This document shows, piece by piece, positions 44,429 through 54,412 of a stretch of DNA of 64,000 bases. Numbering within the stretch: position 1 is the stretch's first letter; each line of letters starts with the position of its first letter. Position numbers and translations under genes: made by a program. This DNA comes from Burkholderia sp. Bp8963 (GTDB taxonomy: Bacteria; Pseudomonadota; Gammaproteobacteria; Burkholderiales; Burkholderiaceae). The notes under the pieces are model-generated. The model was not told the DNA's origin and did not search any database. It saw only the letters and a program-made list of their open reading frames with translations. The stretch spans positions 148,201-212,200 of the forward strand of contig NZ_QTQP01000006.1 in NCBI RefSeq assembly GCF_003854275.1, in the 5' to 3' direction.

Positions 44429-45805
44429 ATGAATTCCCAAACCGACCTCCCCACCGCCCAGTCCGGCGCCGCGAACCCCGCGACGTCCGACGACGCCGCG
44501 AGCCACGCCCAGTTCGTCGACTGGATGCGTTCGGTCGCGCCCTACATCCACAAGTTCCGCAACAGCACGTTCGTCGTCGGCTTCGGTGGCGAAGTCGTAC
44601 AGCAGGGGCTCCTCAACGCACTGGTGTCCGACATCGCGCTGCTGCAGGCAATGGGCATCCAGATCGTGCTCGTGCACGGCTCGCGACCGCAGGTCGAAGA
44701 GCAACTGAGCCTGCACGGTGTCGAATCCGAGTTTTCGCACGGGCTGCGCATCACCGATGCACGCGCGCTCGAATCCGCGAAGGAAGCGGCGGGCGAAGTG
44801 CGCCTCGATATCGAGGCCGCGATCAGCCAGGGCCTGCCGAACTCGCCGATGGCGCACGCGCACATCAGCGTCGTGTCCGGCAACTTCGTGACGGCGCGGC
44901 CGGTCGGGATTCTCGACGGGGTCGATTTCGCGCACACGGGCATCGTGCGCAAGATCGACGCCGAGTCGATCCGCCATTCGCTCGCGAGCCGCAAGCTCGT
45001 GCTGCTGTCGCCGCTCGGTTTTTCGCCGACGGGCGAGGCGTTCAACCTGTCGATGGAAGACGTCGCGTCGGCCGCCGCAATCGCATTGCGCGCCGACAAG
45101 ATCATCTTCCTGACCGAAGGGCCCGGCATCGTCGACGAGGAAGGCGAGCTGGTGCGCGAAATGTCGCTCGACGCGGCGGCGGAACTGCTCGACTCCGGCA
45201 ACGTACAGGGCGACGACGCGTTCTTCCTGAAGCATTCGATCCGCGCGTGCCGCGGCGGCGTGACGCGTGCGCACCTGATCCCGCAGACGCTCGACGGCAG
45301 CATGCTGCTCGAGCTGTTCCTGCACGACGGCGTCGGCACGATGATCTCGTACGAGAACCTCGAGAGCCTGCGCGAGGCGACGCCGGACGACGTCGGCGGC
45401 ATCCTGTCGCTGATCGAACCGCTCGAGACGGACGGCACGCTGGTGCGCCGCGGCCGTCACCAGATCGAACGCGACATCGACCATTTCTCGGTGATCGAGC
45501 ACGACAGCGTGCTGTTCGGCTGCGCGGCGCTGTATCCGTACCAGCAGGAAAAGATCGGCGAGATGGCATGCCTGACCGTGTCACCGGAGGCGCAAGGCTC
45601 CGGCGACGGCGAGCGGCTCCTCAAGCGCATCGAGCAGCGTGCGCGCGCGCGCGGGCTCACGCACATCTTCGTGCTCACGACGCGCACCGAGCACTGGTTC
45701 CTCAAGCGCGGCTTCGTCAAGGCGACCGTCGACGACCTGCCGGAAGACCGCCGCAAACTCTACAACTGGCAGCGCAAGTCGCTCGTGCTGATGAAGCAGC
45801 TCTGA
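44429..45805 (+). CDS. argA: N-acetylglutamate synthase ArgA
   Basis: ArgA acetylates glutamate from acetyl-CoA, the first step of arginine synthesis. The 458-residue protein has an amino-acid-kinase-like regulatory domain ([24 protein letters not shown]; residues about 40-290) and a C-terminal GNAT acetyltransferase domain ([20 protein letters not shown], from about 380) with the acetyl-CoA pyrophosphate loop. Feedback control by arginine is expected from the family. It is followed by yggX after 43 bp. Confidence 0.93.
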   Translation: MNSQTDLPTAQSGAANPATSDDAASHAQFVDWMRSVAPYIHKFRNSTFVVGFGGEVVQQGLLNALVSDIALLQAMGIQIVLVHGSRPQVEEQLSLHGVESEFSHGLRITDARALESAKEAAGEVRLDIEAAISQGLPNSPMAHAHISVVSGNFVTARPVGILDGVDFAHTGIVRKIDAESIRHSLASRKLVLLSPLGFSPTGEAFNLSMEDVASAAAIALRADKIIFLTEGPGIVDEEGELVREMSLDAAAELLDSGNVQGDDAFFLKHSIRACRGGVTRAHLIPQTLDGSMLLELFLHDGVGTMISYENLESLREATPDDVGGILSLIEPLETDGTLVRRGRHQIERDIDHFSVIEHDSVLFGCAALYPYQQEKIGEMACLTVSPEAQGSGDGERLLKRIEQRARARGLTHIFVLTTRTEHWFLKRGFVKATVDDLPEDRRKLYNWQRKSLVLMKQL

Positions 45806-45848
45806 GCACCGCCGCCCTCCCCCAGAACGCTTACAGGAGAAGTACACG

Positions 45849-46124
45849 ATGGCTCGAATGGTTCAATGCGCGAAGCTCGGCAAGGAAGCCGAAGGTCTCG
45901 ATTTCCCGCCGCTGCCGGGCGAGCTCGGCAAGCGCATCTACGAAAGCGTCTCGAAAGAGGCGTGGCAAGGCTGGCTCAAGCAGCAGACGATGCTGATCAA
46001 CGAAAACCGCCTGAACATGGCCGACCCGCGCGCGCGCCAGTATCTGATGAAGCAGACGGAAAAGTACTTCTTCGGCGAAGGCGCGGACCAGGCATCGGGC
46101 TACGTGCCGCCGTCGCAGGGCTGA
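45849..46124 (+). CDS. yggX: Fe(2+)-trafficking/oxidative damage protection protein YggX
   Basis: This 91-residue cytoplasmic protein protects Fe-S clusters and DNA from oxidative damage, probably by handling labile iron. It has the family start [19 protein letters not shown], with the single conserved C7, and [13 protein letters not shown] near the C-terminus. A ribosome site AGGAG lies about 9 nt before ATG (ACAGGAGAAGTACACGATG). It follows argA on the same strand, 43 bp apart, and is probably co-transcribed. Confidence 0.93.
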   Translation: MARMVQCAKLGKEAEGLDFPPLPGELGKRIYESVSKEAWQGWLKQQTMLINENRLNMADPRARQYLMKQTEKYFFGEGADQASGYVPPSQG

Positions 46125-46310
46125 TACTGCGCGCTCGGCTTGAACCGCCGCTCCGGATTCCAGCCCGACCAGCCGCGCCGGGCTTGCCACGCGATCAAAA
46201 TCGCGTATCATTCCGCCGGCGCTCAAGCGCGCCGGCTCGACGTGATCGAGCCGTTGTCAGGCGGCTGAAGAACTTCTGCGACGGAAAGTAAAAAAATTTG
46301 CAGAAAGTGC

Positions 46311-46339
46311 TTTACGAAGTCGAAAAGCTCTGACATAAT
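46311..46339 (+). promoter_or_regulatory. tRNA-Val promoter
   Basis: TTTACG (46311-46316), 17 bp, CATAAT (46334-46339), with an expected start near 46346, six bases before the mature tRNA. Confidence 0.7.
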
Positions 46340-46351
46340 TTCATCTTCTTT

Positions 46352-46426
46352 GGGCGGTTAGCTCAGCGGTAGAGCACTGCCTTCACACGGCAGGGGTCAC
46401 TGGTTCGATCCCAGTACCGCCCACCA
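46352..46426 (+). tRNA. tRNA-Val (CAC)
   Basis: 75-nt cloverleaf: acceptor GGGCGGT/ACCGCCC, D-arm GCTC...GAGC, anticodon loop TTCACAC giving CAC (decodes GUG), T-arm GGTTCGATCCC and an encoded CCA end. A terminator follows within 10 bp. Confidence 0.95.
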
Positions 46427-46434
46427 AAGAATTC

Positions 46435-46466
46435 AAGGCCCTGCGTCTCACGACACAGGGCCTTTT
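46435..46466. terminator. Terminator after tRNA-Val
   Basis: AAGGCCCTG/CAGGGCCTT stem with an 11-12-nt loop, then TTTTCG. It lies between the tRNA and the convergent aminotransferase gene and may serve both. Confidence 0.85.
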
Positions 46467-46539
46467 CGTTTTCCCGGTGCAGATGCGCACACCGGTTTCC
46501 CGGCCTGCGTCCGACGCCGCGCTACACCACCATCGCGCA

Positions 46540-47934
46540 TCACCGCCCCACTCGCTCCGCAGTCGCATCGAACGCACGCTTCGCCTTCTCGACGATCTCG
46601 TCGACCTCGGCCTCGCCGATCACGAGCGGCGGCGACAGCAGCATCCGGTCGCCGGTCGCGCGCATGATCAGGTTGCCGTTGAAGCAGAAGTCGCGGCAGA
46701 TCGAGCCCACCTCCGCGCCATTGTCGAATCGCATGCGCCGCGCCGGGTCGCGCGCGAGCTGCACACCCGCGACGAGCCCCGTGCCGGCGATCTCGCCGAC
46801 GAGTGGATGTCCGCCTAGCGTATCGCGCAGCCGGCGCTGGAAATACGGCCCGATGTCGCGCTTCACGCGCGCGACGATCCCGTCGTCGCGCAGCAGCTTC
46901 AGGTTCGCGACCGCGACCGCCGCCGCGACCGGGTGGCCCGAATACGTCATCCCGTGATTGAACTCGCCGTGCTCGATCAGCGCCTGCGCGACGCGGTCGT
47001 GCAGCGCGACCGCCCCCATCGGCACGTAGCCGCTCGTCAGCCCCTTCGCGAGCGTCATCAGGTCCGGCTCGAAGCCGAAGTACTGGTGTGCGAACCATTC
47101 GCCGGTACGGCCGAACGCGCCGATCACTTCGTCCGCGACGAGCAGGATGTCGTACTGGCGGCAGATCCGCTCGATTTCCGGCCAGTACGTCGACGGCGGG
47201 AAGATCACGCCGCCCGCGCCCTGGAACGGCTCTCCGATGAACGCGGCGACGTTCTCCGCGCCGAGCTCGAGGATCTTCGCCTCGAGCTGCTGCGCGCGTG
47301 CGAGGCCGAACGCTTCCGGCGTTTCGCCGGCCTGCGCTTCGCCGAAGAAATATGGCTGATCGACATGTACGACGTGCTCGACCTTCGACGACATCTGCTC
47401 GTGCATGTAGTCCATCCCGCCGAGCGTCGCGCCCCCGATCGTCGAGCCGTGATAGCCGTTCCTGCGCGAGATCACGTATTTCTTCTGCGGCTGGCCGAGC
47501 ACGCGCCAGTACTGGTGCACGACGCGCAGCACCGTGTCGTTGCCTTCCGAGCCGCTGTTGCAATAGAAGAAGTGGTTGAAGCCGTCCGGTGACACCTCGG
47601 CGAGCAGCGCCGAAAGTTCGATGACCGGCGGATGCGTCGTCTTGAAGAACGTGTTGTAGAACGGCAGCTCGCGCATCTGGCGCGCGGCTGCGTCGATCAG
47701 CTCCGCGCGGCCGTAGCCGACGTTCACGCACCACAGGCCGGCCATCCCGTCGATGATCCTGTTGCCGTCCGAATCCCACAGGTAGACGCCGTCCGCCTTC
47801 ACGATCACGCGGCTGCCCGCGCGATTGAGCGCGCCCATGTCGGAGAACGGATGGATGTGATGCGCGGCGTCGAGCGCACGATACTGCGCGGTCGTGCGCG
47901 GCGTGGTGCCCGGGTGTGCGAAGTGGTCGGTCAT
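46540..47934 (-). CDS. Class III aminotransferase, putrescine-pyruvate type
   Basis: The 464-residue PLP enzyme has D268 (LVADEVIGAFGRTG) and the Schiff-base lysine K297 in LMTLAKGLTSGY. It closely resembles SpuC, which transaminates putrescine with pyruvate in pseudomonads. The cluster with PuuA- and PuuD-like genes supports a polyamine role. A broad omega-amino acid:pyruvate aminotransferase is the alternative. It begins 51 bp after the puuA-like gene on the same strand, so the three form one unit, puuD-puuA-aminotransferase. Confidence 0.85.
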   Translation of the reverse strand: MTDHFAHPGTTPRTTAQYRALDAAHHIHPFSDMGALNRAGSRVIVKADGVYLWDSDGNRIIDGMAGLWCVNVGYGRAELIDAAARQMRELPFYNTFFKTTHPPVIELSALLAEVSPDGFNHFFYCNSGSEGNDTVLRVVHQYWRVLGQPQKKYVISRRNGYHGSTIGGATLGGMDYMHEQMSSKVEHVVHVDQPYFFGEAQAGETPEAFGLARAQQLEAKILELGAENVAAFIGEPFQGAGGVIFPPSTYWPEIERICRQYDILLVADEVIGAFGRTGEWFAHQYFGFEPDLMTLAKGLTSGYVPMGAVALHDRVAQALIEHGEFNHGMTYSGHPVAAAVAVANLKLLRDDGIVARVKRDIGPYFQRRLRDTLGGHPLVGEIAGTGLVAGVQLARDPARRMRFDNGAEVGSICRDFCFNGNLIMRATGDRMLLSPPLVIGEAEVDEIVEKAKRAFDATAERVGR

Positions 47935-47985
47935 GCTGTCCTCCTGAATGCCGGAATCCCGGTGCGAAGCATGCAGCGTCGCGTG

Positions 47986-49323
47986 TCACACGTGCAGCAG
48001 CAGATGCCTGCGCTCCCACGAACTGATCACGCGGAAGAACGCTTCGTACTCCGTTTCCTTCAACGCGAGATACGCCTTCACGAACTTGTCGCCGAGAATC
48101 CCGGAAAGCGGCGTGCACGCCGCCATCAGCGAGATCCCCTCCTCGAGATTGCGCGGCAACTGGTACGGCAGGTCGTAGCCGTCGGACGCGATCGGCTCGG
48201 TCGGCTCCAGCCGCTGCGTAATGCCGAGATAACCGGCCGCGAGCGTCGCCGCGAACACGAGATACGGATTGCAGTCGACACCCGGAATGCGGTTCTCGAT
48301 GCGCCGCGCGACGGGGCTCGCCTGCGGGATCCGGAAACCGACCGTGCGATTGTCGTAACCCCACTGCACGTTGATCGGCGCGGCCATGAAGCGCGACAGC
48401 CGGCGGTACGAGTTGATGTACGGCGCGAAGATCGGCATCAGCGCCGGCGTGTATTTCTGCAGCCCGGCGAGATAGCCGCGAAACAGCGGCGTTGCGTTGC
48501 CGTTTGCGTCGGAGAACAGGTTCATGCCCGTCTGCGGATCCGCGAGGCTCTGGTGAATGTGCATCGCGGAGCCTGGCTCGTTTTCCATCGGCTTCGCCAT
48601 GAAGGTCGCGTACATGTTGTGGCGCAGCGCGGCCTCGCGCACCGTGCGCTTGAACAGGAACACCTGGTCGGCGAGCGACAGCGCATCGCCGTGCACGAAG
48701 TTGATCTCCATCTGCGCGGCGCCGACTTCATGGATCAGCGTCTCGATGTCGAGCCCCTGCATCTCGCAGTATTCGTAGATGTCCTCGAACAGCGGATCGA
48801 ATTCGTTGACGGCCTCGATCGAATACGACTGGCGCCCCGTCTCCGCGCGCCCGGTGCGGCCGACTGGTGGACGCAACGGCAGGTCGGGATCGGCGTTCAT
48901 GTCGACCAGGTAGAACTCGAGCTCGGGCGCCACGACAGGCTGCCAGCCTTTCGCCTTGTACAGCTCGAGCACGTGCCGCAGCACGTAGCGCGGCGAGATT
49001 TCGACGGGCGAGCCGTCGAAGTGCACGCAGTCGTGGATCACCTGCGCGGTCGGATCGACGGCCCACGGGATCAGGCAGATCGTCGACGGATCCGGCACGC
49101 ACACCATGTCGGGATCGGTGACGCCGGTCAGCGTGCCGTCTTCCGGATAGTCGCCGGTGACGGTCTGCACCATCACGGCCTGCGGCAGGCGCATCGATTC
49201 GCCGGACTCGAACTTGTTGCGCGGAATGATCTTGCCGCGCGCGATGCCGGCCATATCCGGAATGATCGCCTCGACCTCGGTGATGCGATGCTGTCTCAGG
49301 AATTCGCCCAGTTCGGGTTGCAT
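47986..49323 (-). CDS. puuA: Glutamine-synthetase-like gamma-glutamylpolyamine synthetase
   Basis: The 445-residue protein has the glutamine synthetase fold (SAMHIHQSL, GYDNRTVGFRIP, NRIPGVDCNPY) but lacks the NLYDLPPEE adenylylation loop of GlnA, having GYDLPYQLPRN instead. Such paralogues (PuuA, PauA, SpuI) ligate glutamate to putrescine or other amines to begin their degradation. Neighbouring PuuD-like and SpuC-like genes support this. The exact amine (putrescine, spermidine, ethanolamine) cannot be decided. It starts 12 bp after the puuD-like gene. Confidence 0.85.
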   Translation of the reverse strand: MQPELGEFLRQHRITEVEAIIPDMAGIARGKIIPRNKFESGESMRLPQAVMVQTVTGDYPEDGTLTGVTDPDMVCVPDPSTICLIPWAVDPTAQVIHDCVHFDGSPVEISPRYVLRHVLELYKAKGWQPVVAPELEFYLVDMNADPDLPLRPPVGRTGRAETGRQSYSIEAVNEFDPLFEDIYEYCEMQGLDIETLIHEVGAAQMEINFVHGDALSLADQVFLFKRTVREAALRHNMYATFMAKPMENEPGSAMHIHQSLADPQTGMNLFSDANGNATPLFRGYLAGLQKYTPALMPIFAPYINSYRRLSRFMAAPINVQWGYDNRTVGFRIPQASPVARRIENRIPGVDCNPYLVFAATLAAGYLGITQRLEPTEPIASDGYDLPYQLPRNLEEGISLMAACTPLSGILGDKFVKAYLALKETEYEAFFRVISSWERRHLLLHV

Positions 49324-49335
49324 GATCGGCCTCTT

Positions 49336-50148
49336 TCAGTGGACGTCGGATGGGTCAGGCGGCGCCATCGCGCAACGTCGGGCCGCATGGAAACGATGCG
49401 TCATGCGCGCGCGGCACGCCGCGCCGAATGCCGCGAAGATGTCGCGCGACAGCGGCTGCTCGGCGAACCGCCATTCGGGATGCCATTGCACGCCGAGCGC
49501 GAATGCACGCGCGCCGCGAACGCTCACGGCCTCGATCAGCCCGTCGGGCGCGGTCGCCTCGACCGCAAGGCCCGCGCCGAGCCGCGCGATGCCCTGGTCG
49601 TGCAGCGAATTCACCGTCGCTTCGTGCGCGCCGCGCGCGATCCGCTGCAGCAGGCCGTCGGTCGCGAAATGCACGACGTGCGCGGCACCGTACTGCGACT
49701 CGAGCGGATCGGACGACCGCTCGCGATGGTCGGCAAAGCCCGTGGTCGCATGCAGCCGCTGATGCAGCGTGCCGCCATAGACGACGTTCATCTCCTGCAT
49801 CCCGCGGCAGATCGCGAGCACGGGCACACCGGCATCAATCGCCGCGCGCATCAGCGGCAGCGCGGTCGCATCGCGCGCCGGATCGTGCAGCGTGCCGGGC
49901 GCGCTCGCGGGTCCGCCGTAACGGTGCGGCTCGACATTCGAATAGCTGCCCGTGAACAGCAGCCCGTCGATCGCGGCGACGAGCGCATCGACCGGCTGGC
50001 GCACGCCGAGCGCAGGCAGCACGAGCGCGAGCACGCCGGCGCCGTCGACGAGCGCGGCCAGGTATTTTTCGCCCGCAATATGACTCGGATGCGCGCCGCG
50101 CATCGTGCGGTCGGCGGTCACGGCGACGACAGGACGCGCACGCATCAT
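49336..50148 (-). CDS. puuD: Gamma-glutamyl-GABA hydrolase (class I amidotransferase fold)
   Basis: This 270-residue peptidase C26 family hydrolase releases glutamate from gamma-glutamyl intermediates of polyamine breakdown. The nucleophile C114 is in LAICRGMQEM and the His-Glu pair in QWHPEW. The start MMRARPVV follows GGAGG by 8 nt; the 26-codon upstream extension is rejected. It is the first gene of the puuD-puuA-aminotransferase unit, with the promoter presumably in the upstream gene-free region. Confidence 0.88.
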   Translation of the reverse strand: MMRARPVVAVTADRTMRGAHPSHIAGEKYLAALVDGAGVLALVLPALGVRQPVDALVAAIDGLLFTGSYSNVEPHRYGGPASAPGTLHDPARDATALPLMRAAIDAGVPVLAICRGMQEMNVVYGGTLHQRLHATTGFADHRERSSDPLESQYGAAHVVHFATDGLLQRIARGAHEATVNSLHDQGIARLGAGLAVEATAPDGLIEAVSVRGARAFALGVQWHPEWRFAEQPLSRDIFAAFGAACRARMTHRFHAARRCAMAPPDPSDVH

Positions 50149-50817
50149 CGTCCCTCCTCCCGCGCCGTATCGGTCGTGCATCGCGCTGCTGGACGGCATA
50201 CGTAGCACACACAGCACGCTCGGCACGCACGCGACCGGTCACGGAGCACGCCGCGCTCGCCACCGCCGGTGCGCCGCGCGCACACGCATGTCACCGCATC
50301 GCAGGCACGACGCTGCGGAGCACGGTACGACCTGGAACGGACGATGCAAACGAAGCTAGGGCAACAGCGACGCGCTGCCGTCGCACTGAACCGCGCTGAA
50401 CGCGCGTGTGAAAACGAGATTGAAGCGGCGCAGGCCGCGGCGGGAAATGACGATGACGCGAGGCTGGCTTGAGTGGGCGGACCGCGCACCGCGATCGGCA
50501 TGCCGGACAGGACCGGTGCGATGCGGCGCGCCCGCCGACGGACTTCGCGTCCGGCGTATCGAGGGGCTTGCGGCTTTCACGATCGAACTCGACTGACTGT
50601 TTGACGTAAGTACGTGTCGAGTGAAACCGATGCGGCCGATGCCGCGCAACGACACGTCGGCAAACCGTCACGGTGCGGGCCTGGGCGCACGGCGCAGCAG
50701 TACGCGAACGCGTTCGCCGCCGGCTCGTATGTGACGACTACCTGACATTCAGCTTATATCACCTAAAAATTGCGTCAAATTTCAGGTGCCGACGCCGGTA
50801 TTAACCCTGAGCAAAAC
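50149..50817. other. Gene-free interval between puuD and the hut terminator
   Basis: Short ORFs here lack ribosome sites and family resemblance, so I see no gene. It contains the 14-bp perfect palindrome GCGAACGCGTTCGC (50704-50717), and an AT-rich patch around 50730-50815 with the dyad ACCTGA...TCAGGT (about 50740-50787). It should hold the puu promoter, though no clear one stands out. Confidence 0.5.
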
Positions 50818-50854
50818 AAAAGCGGCATCGACCTGCAGAATCGATGCCGCTTTT
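50818..50854 (-). terminator. hut operon terminator
   Basis: AAGCGGCATCGA/TCGATGCCGCTT stem (12 bp) with a 9-nt loop, and a minus-strand U tract, about 85 bp beyond the hutG stop. Confidence 0.88.
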
Positions 50855-50938
50855 CGTCAGATGACACAACACACGGCACCGTTGCGCGCGCGGGTGAAGC
50901 CCGTTCTGCGCGCGGCGCCGCATGCCGCACTCAGGTGT

Positions 50939-51736
50939 TCAGCGATGCGCGAGCGCGGTTTCGACGAGCGTCTGCAGCAACTGCGATACGCGCGCGGCGC
51001 GCGATTCGTCGTACGCGTAAGGACGCGTCTCTTCCATGTAGGTGATCTGCGCGAGTTCGAGCTGCACGGCCTGCACGCCCGTGTCGGGCACGCCGTAATG
51101 ACGCGTGATGTAGCCGCCCTTGAAGCGGCCGTTCGCGACCGCCGTATAGCCGCCATGCTCGATCACGCGTGCGGCCAGCGTTTCCGCGAGCCCCGGCGTT
51201 GCGCTTGCACCGTTCGCAGTGCCGAAGTTGAAGTCCGGCAGCCGTCCTTCGAAGAAGCGCGGCACGTGCGAGCGGATCGAGTGCGCCTCCCAAACGAGCG
51301 CGCGGCCATGCTCGCGCTTCAGGCGCGCGACCTCGCCCTGCAGCGCGTCATGGTACGGCCGCCAGTAGCGGTCGCGGCGTCGCAGGATCTCGTCGTTGTC
51401 GGGCAGCGCGCCGGCCGGATAGAGCGGCGCCTTGTCGAACGTATCGACCGGTACGAGCCCGGTCGTGTCCTGCCCCGGATACAGGTTCTCGTTGTCGGGC
51501 GGCCGGTTCAGGTCGACGACATAGCGCGCGTGCGACGGCACGATCACCGATGCACCGAGCGCGACGGCGAAGCCGTACAGGCGCTCGAGGTGCCAGTCGC
51601 AGTCATCGACGAAGCGCGCGTCGGGCGTCATCGTCGCCGCGATGTCGTCCGGAATGAACGTGCCCGCGTGGGGAATCGAGATCAGCAGCGGCAGCGTGCC
51701 CTGCTTCAGCGTGAATACAGCCGGTTGGTCGGTCAT
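50939..51736 (-). CDS. hutG: N-formylglutamate deformylase HutG
   Basis: HutG performs the last step of the five-step histidine pathway, releasing formate and glutamate from N-formyl-glutamate. The 265-residue metallohydrolase shows the family motifs SIPHAGTFIPDDI near the N-terminus, DCDWHLERLY, LVWEAHSIRS and FKGGYITRHYG. It is the last hut gene on the strand, 60 bp after hutF and followed by a terminator. The presence of HutG with HutF excludes the single-step formiminoglutamase route. Confidence 0.93.
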   Translation of the reverse strand: MTDQPAVFTLKQGTLPLLISIPHAGTFIPDDIAATMTPDARFVDDCDWHLERLYGFAVALGASVIVPSHARYVVDLNRPPDNENLYPGQDTTGLVPVDTFDKAPLYPAGALPDNDEILRRRDRYWRPYHDALQGEVARLKREHGRALVWEAHSIRSHVPRFFEGRLPDFNFGTANGASATPGLAETLAARVIEHGGYTAVANGRFKGGYITRHYGVPDTGVQAVQLELAQITYMEETRPYAYDESRAARVSQLLQTLVETALAHR

Positions 51737-51796
51737 GTCGGTTCACCGTATCGTTCGAACGGCGCGCGCACCGTGGCGCGCGCCGGATGCCGCGCG

Positions 51797-53173
51797 TCAG
51801 CGCAGCAGTTGCGCCAGCGCGGCGCGGTAATCGGCATACGCGGCCGCTTCGTCGCGATGGCGGCGTTCGCGCACGACGCACTCGCCGCCCGTGTAGACGT
51901 CGCGCACCGGCGTGTCGCCGTGCTCGGCGAACACCGCGCCGGACAGCCACGCGGCGCTGTCGTGCTCGGCAATCGCCGGATGGTCGGGGTCGAGCACGAG
52001 CCAGTCGGCGCGGCAGCCCGCGCGCAGCGCGCCGATACGCCGCCCGCTCGCCTGCGCGCCGCCTGCGAGCGACGCATCGAACAGGCGGTCCGCGACGTAC
52101 GCCTGGGTATCGCTCGCGAGCACGTTGCGCGCGCGATGCACGAGCCGCTGCCCGTATTCGAGCAGGCGCAGCTCGGCGCGCCAGTCGACCGACGCATGGC
52201 TGTCGGAACCGACGCCGATCACGCCGCCGTGCGCCAGATAGTCGACGGCCGGGAACACGCCGTCGCCCAGGTTCGCCTCGGTCGTCAGGCACAGGCCCGC
52301 CACCGCACGGCGCTTCGCGAGCGCCTCGGTCTCGGCCGCGTCGACATGCGTCGCGTGCACGAGGCACCAGCGCGCATCGACGTCGAAACGATCGAGCAGC
52401 CATTGCACGGGGCGCGCGCCGTAAGCGCGCACGCAGTCGTCGACCTCGGCCGTCTGTTCGGCGATATGGATGTGCACGGGCGCATCGTCGGGCAGCCCGT
52501 CGAGCAGCACGCGCAGCCCGCTTTCGGACACCGCGCGCAGCGAGTGCGGCGCGACGCCGTAGCGCAGCGTGCCGTCTTCCGGCGCGACGCCGCGCATCGC
52601 GTCGAGCAGTTCGAGCAGGCCTTCGGGCGTATTGATGAAGCGACGCTGGTCGTCGCGCGGCGGCTTGTTGCCGAAGCCCGCGAACTGGTACGACACGGGC
52701 AGCATCGTGATGCCGATGCCGGCCGCGCGCGCCGCGTCGATCACGCGCGTGCCGAGTTCGGCGAGCTGCGGATAGCGCGAGCCGTCCTGCGCGTGATGCA
52801 CGTAGTGGAATTCGCACACCGACGTATAGCCGCACTTCAGCATCTCGACATACAGCCAGCGCGCGACCGCCGCGAGCGCGTCGGGCGTGATCTTCAGCGC
52901 GAAGCGGTACATCAGGTCGCGCCAGCTCCAGAAGCTGTCGGACGGGTTCGCACGGTATTCGGTGAGCCCCGCCATCGCGCGCTGGAACGCGTGCGAGTGC
53001 AAGTTCGGCATGCCGGGCAAAACGGGGCCCGCCGCGCGCGCGACGCCGGCCGGCGCGTCGGTGTCGGGCGTCACCTCGGTCAGCGTGCCGGCCGCGTCCC
53101 AGCGCAGCAGCACGTTGCGGCGCCAGCCGTCAGGCAGGTAGGCATGGTCTGCGAACAACATTGAATCGGTCAT
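51797..53173 (-). CDS. hutF: N-formimino-L-glutamate deiminase HutF
   Basis: HutF is an amidohydrolase converting formiminoglutamate to formylglutamate and ammonia. The 458-residue protein has metal-binding PNLHSHAFQRAM, HIHIAEQ, and GSDSHASVDW motifs of the family. Starts at 53173 and 53161 are both in frame; 53173 has the better ribosome site (AGGA). It follows hutI by 11 bp. The ORF upstream of this overlaps hutI and is not coding. Confidence 0.93.
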   Translation of the reverse strand: MTDSMLFADHAYLPDGWRRNVLLRWDAAGTLTEVTPDTDAPAGVARAAGPVLPGMPNLHSHAFQRAMAGLTEYRANPSDSFWSWRDLMYRFALKITPDALAAVARWLYVEMLKCGYTSVCEFHYVHHAQDGSRYPQLAELGTRVIDAARAAGIGITMLPVSYQFAGFGNKPPRDDQRRFINTPEGLLELLDAMRGVAPEDGTLRYGVAPHSLRAVSESGLRVLLDGLPDDAPVHIHIAEQTAEVDDCVRAYGARPVQWLLDRFDVDARWCLVHATHVDAAETEALAKRRAVAGLCLTTEANLGDGVFPAVDYLAHGGVIGVGSDSHASVDWRAELRLLEYGQRLVHRARNVLASDTQAYVADRLFDASLAGGAQASGRRIGALRAGCRADWLVLDPDHPAIAEHDSAAWLSGAVFAEHGDTPVRDVYTGGECVVRERRHRDEAAAYADYRAALAQLLR

Positions 53174-53184
53174 CGTTGATCCTG

Positions 53185-54408
53185 TCATCCGTTCGTACGA
53201 CGAAACACGGTCGTCCCGCCGCGCACGACCTGCTCGCACAGCGGGCGGCCGATCCAGTAAGCGAGCTCCGCGAGCGAGCCGACCGACCACACCGCGAAAT
53301 CGGCCTGGCGGCCGGCTTCGAGCGCGCCGTGGCGATCCGCGCGGCCGAGTGCCGCCGCAGCATGGCGCGTCACGCCCTGCAGCACTTCGGGCACCGTCAT
53401 GCGGAACAGCGTGCAGCCGAAGTTCATCGTCAGCAGCAGCGATTCGAGCGGCGACGTGCCGGGGTTGTGGTCCGTCGCAAGCGCGATCGGCACGCCGTGC
53501 TTGCGCAGCAGCTCGAGCGGCGGCAACTGCGTCTCGCGAATGAAGTAGTAAGCGCCGGGCAGCAGCACGGCGACCGTGCCGGCCGCCTTCATCGCCTCGA
53601 TGCCGGCTTCGTCGAGAAATTCGAGGTGGTCGGCGGACAGCGCGCGGTAGCGCGCGGCGAGCGCGGTACCGCCCGCGTTCGACAACTGCTCCGCGTGCAG
53701 CTTGACGGGCAGCCCGCGGCGCGAGGCCGCTTCGAACACGCGTTCCGTCTGCGCGAGCGAGAAGCCGATGCGCTCGCAGAACACGTCGACCGCGTCGACG
53801 AGCCCTTCGTCGGCCAGCGTCGGCAGCATCCGGTTGCAGACTTCGTCGATGTACGCGTCCGCGCGACCCGCATATTCCGGCGGCAACGCGTGCGCGCCGA
53901 GGAAGGTCGTATAGACCGTCACCGGGAAGCGCTCGGCGAGCTGGCGCGCGACGCGCAGCATCTTGCGCTCGCTCGCGAGGTCGAGCCCGTAGCCCGACTT
54001 GATCTCGATCGCGGTCACGCCCTCGGCGAGCAGCGGCTTCAGGCGCGCGGCGGCCTGCACGAACAGCGTCGCCTCGTCGGCGTCGCGCGTCGCGCGCACC
54101 GTCGACACGATCCCGCCGCCCTGCCGCGCGATCTCCTCGTAGCTGACGCCCGCGAGGCGCTGCGCGAATTCATCCGCGCGCGTGCCGCCGTACACGAGGT
54201 GCGTATGGCAGTCGACGAGCCCCGGCGTGACCCACGCGCCGTGCAGGTCCTCGCGCGTCCAGTGCGCATAACCGTGCGGCAGCGCGGAGAACGCGCCGAG
54301 CCAGACGATCGTGCCGGTTTCGTCGACGGCGATCGCCGCATCGTCGATCGTCTCGTCGGGATGGCCGTGCGGACACAGCCTCAGGTGATGCCAGACAGTC
54401 GGTTTCAT
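53185..54408 (-). CDS. hutI: Imidazolonepropionase HutI
   Basis: HutI is the amidohydrolase of step three, opening imidazolone-propionate to formiminoglutamate. The 407-residue protein has the Zn/Fe motif [16 protein letters not shown], and [21 protein letters not shown]. The start MKPTVWHHL is of family length. It lies 4 bp after hutD and 11 bp before hutF, so the genes are tightly packed and translationally linked. Confidence 0.95.
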   Translation of the reverse strand: MKPTVWHHLRLCPHGHPDETIDDAAIAVDETGTIVWLGAFSALPHGYAHWTREDLHGAWVTPGLVDCHTHLVYGGTRADEFAQRLAGVSYEEIARQGGGIVSTVRATRDADEATLFVQAAARLKPLLAEGVTAIEIKSGYGLDLASERKMLRVARQLAERFPVTVYTTFLGAHALPPEYAGRADAYIDEVCNRMLPTLADEGLVDAVDVFCERIGFSLAQTERVFEAASRRGLPVKLHAEQLSNAGGTALAARYRALSADHLEFLDEAGIEAMKAAGTVAVLLPGAYYFIRETQLPPLELLRKHGVPIALATDHNPGTSPLESLLLTMNFGCTLFRMTVPEVLQGVTRHAAAALGRADRHGALEAGRQADFAVWSVGSLAELAYWIGRPLCEQVVRGGTTVFRRTNG

Positions 54409-54412
54409 GCGT

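Noticed and set aside
50269..50596. Small plus-strand ORFs of 62-67 codons in the puuD upstream region
   Set aside because: No ribosome sites, overlapping frames on both strands, and composition like other intergenic DNA.
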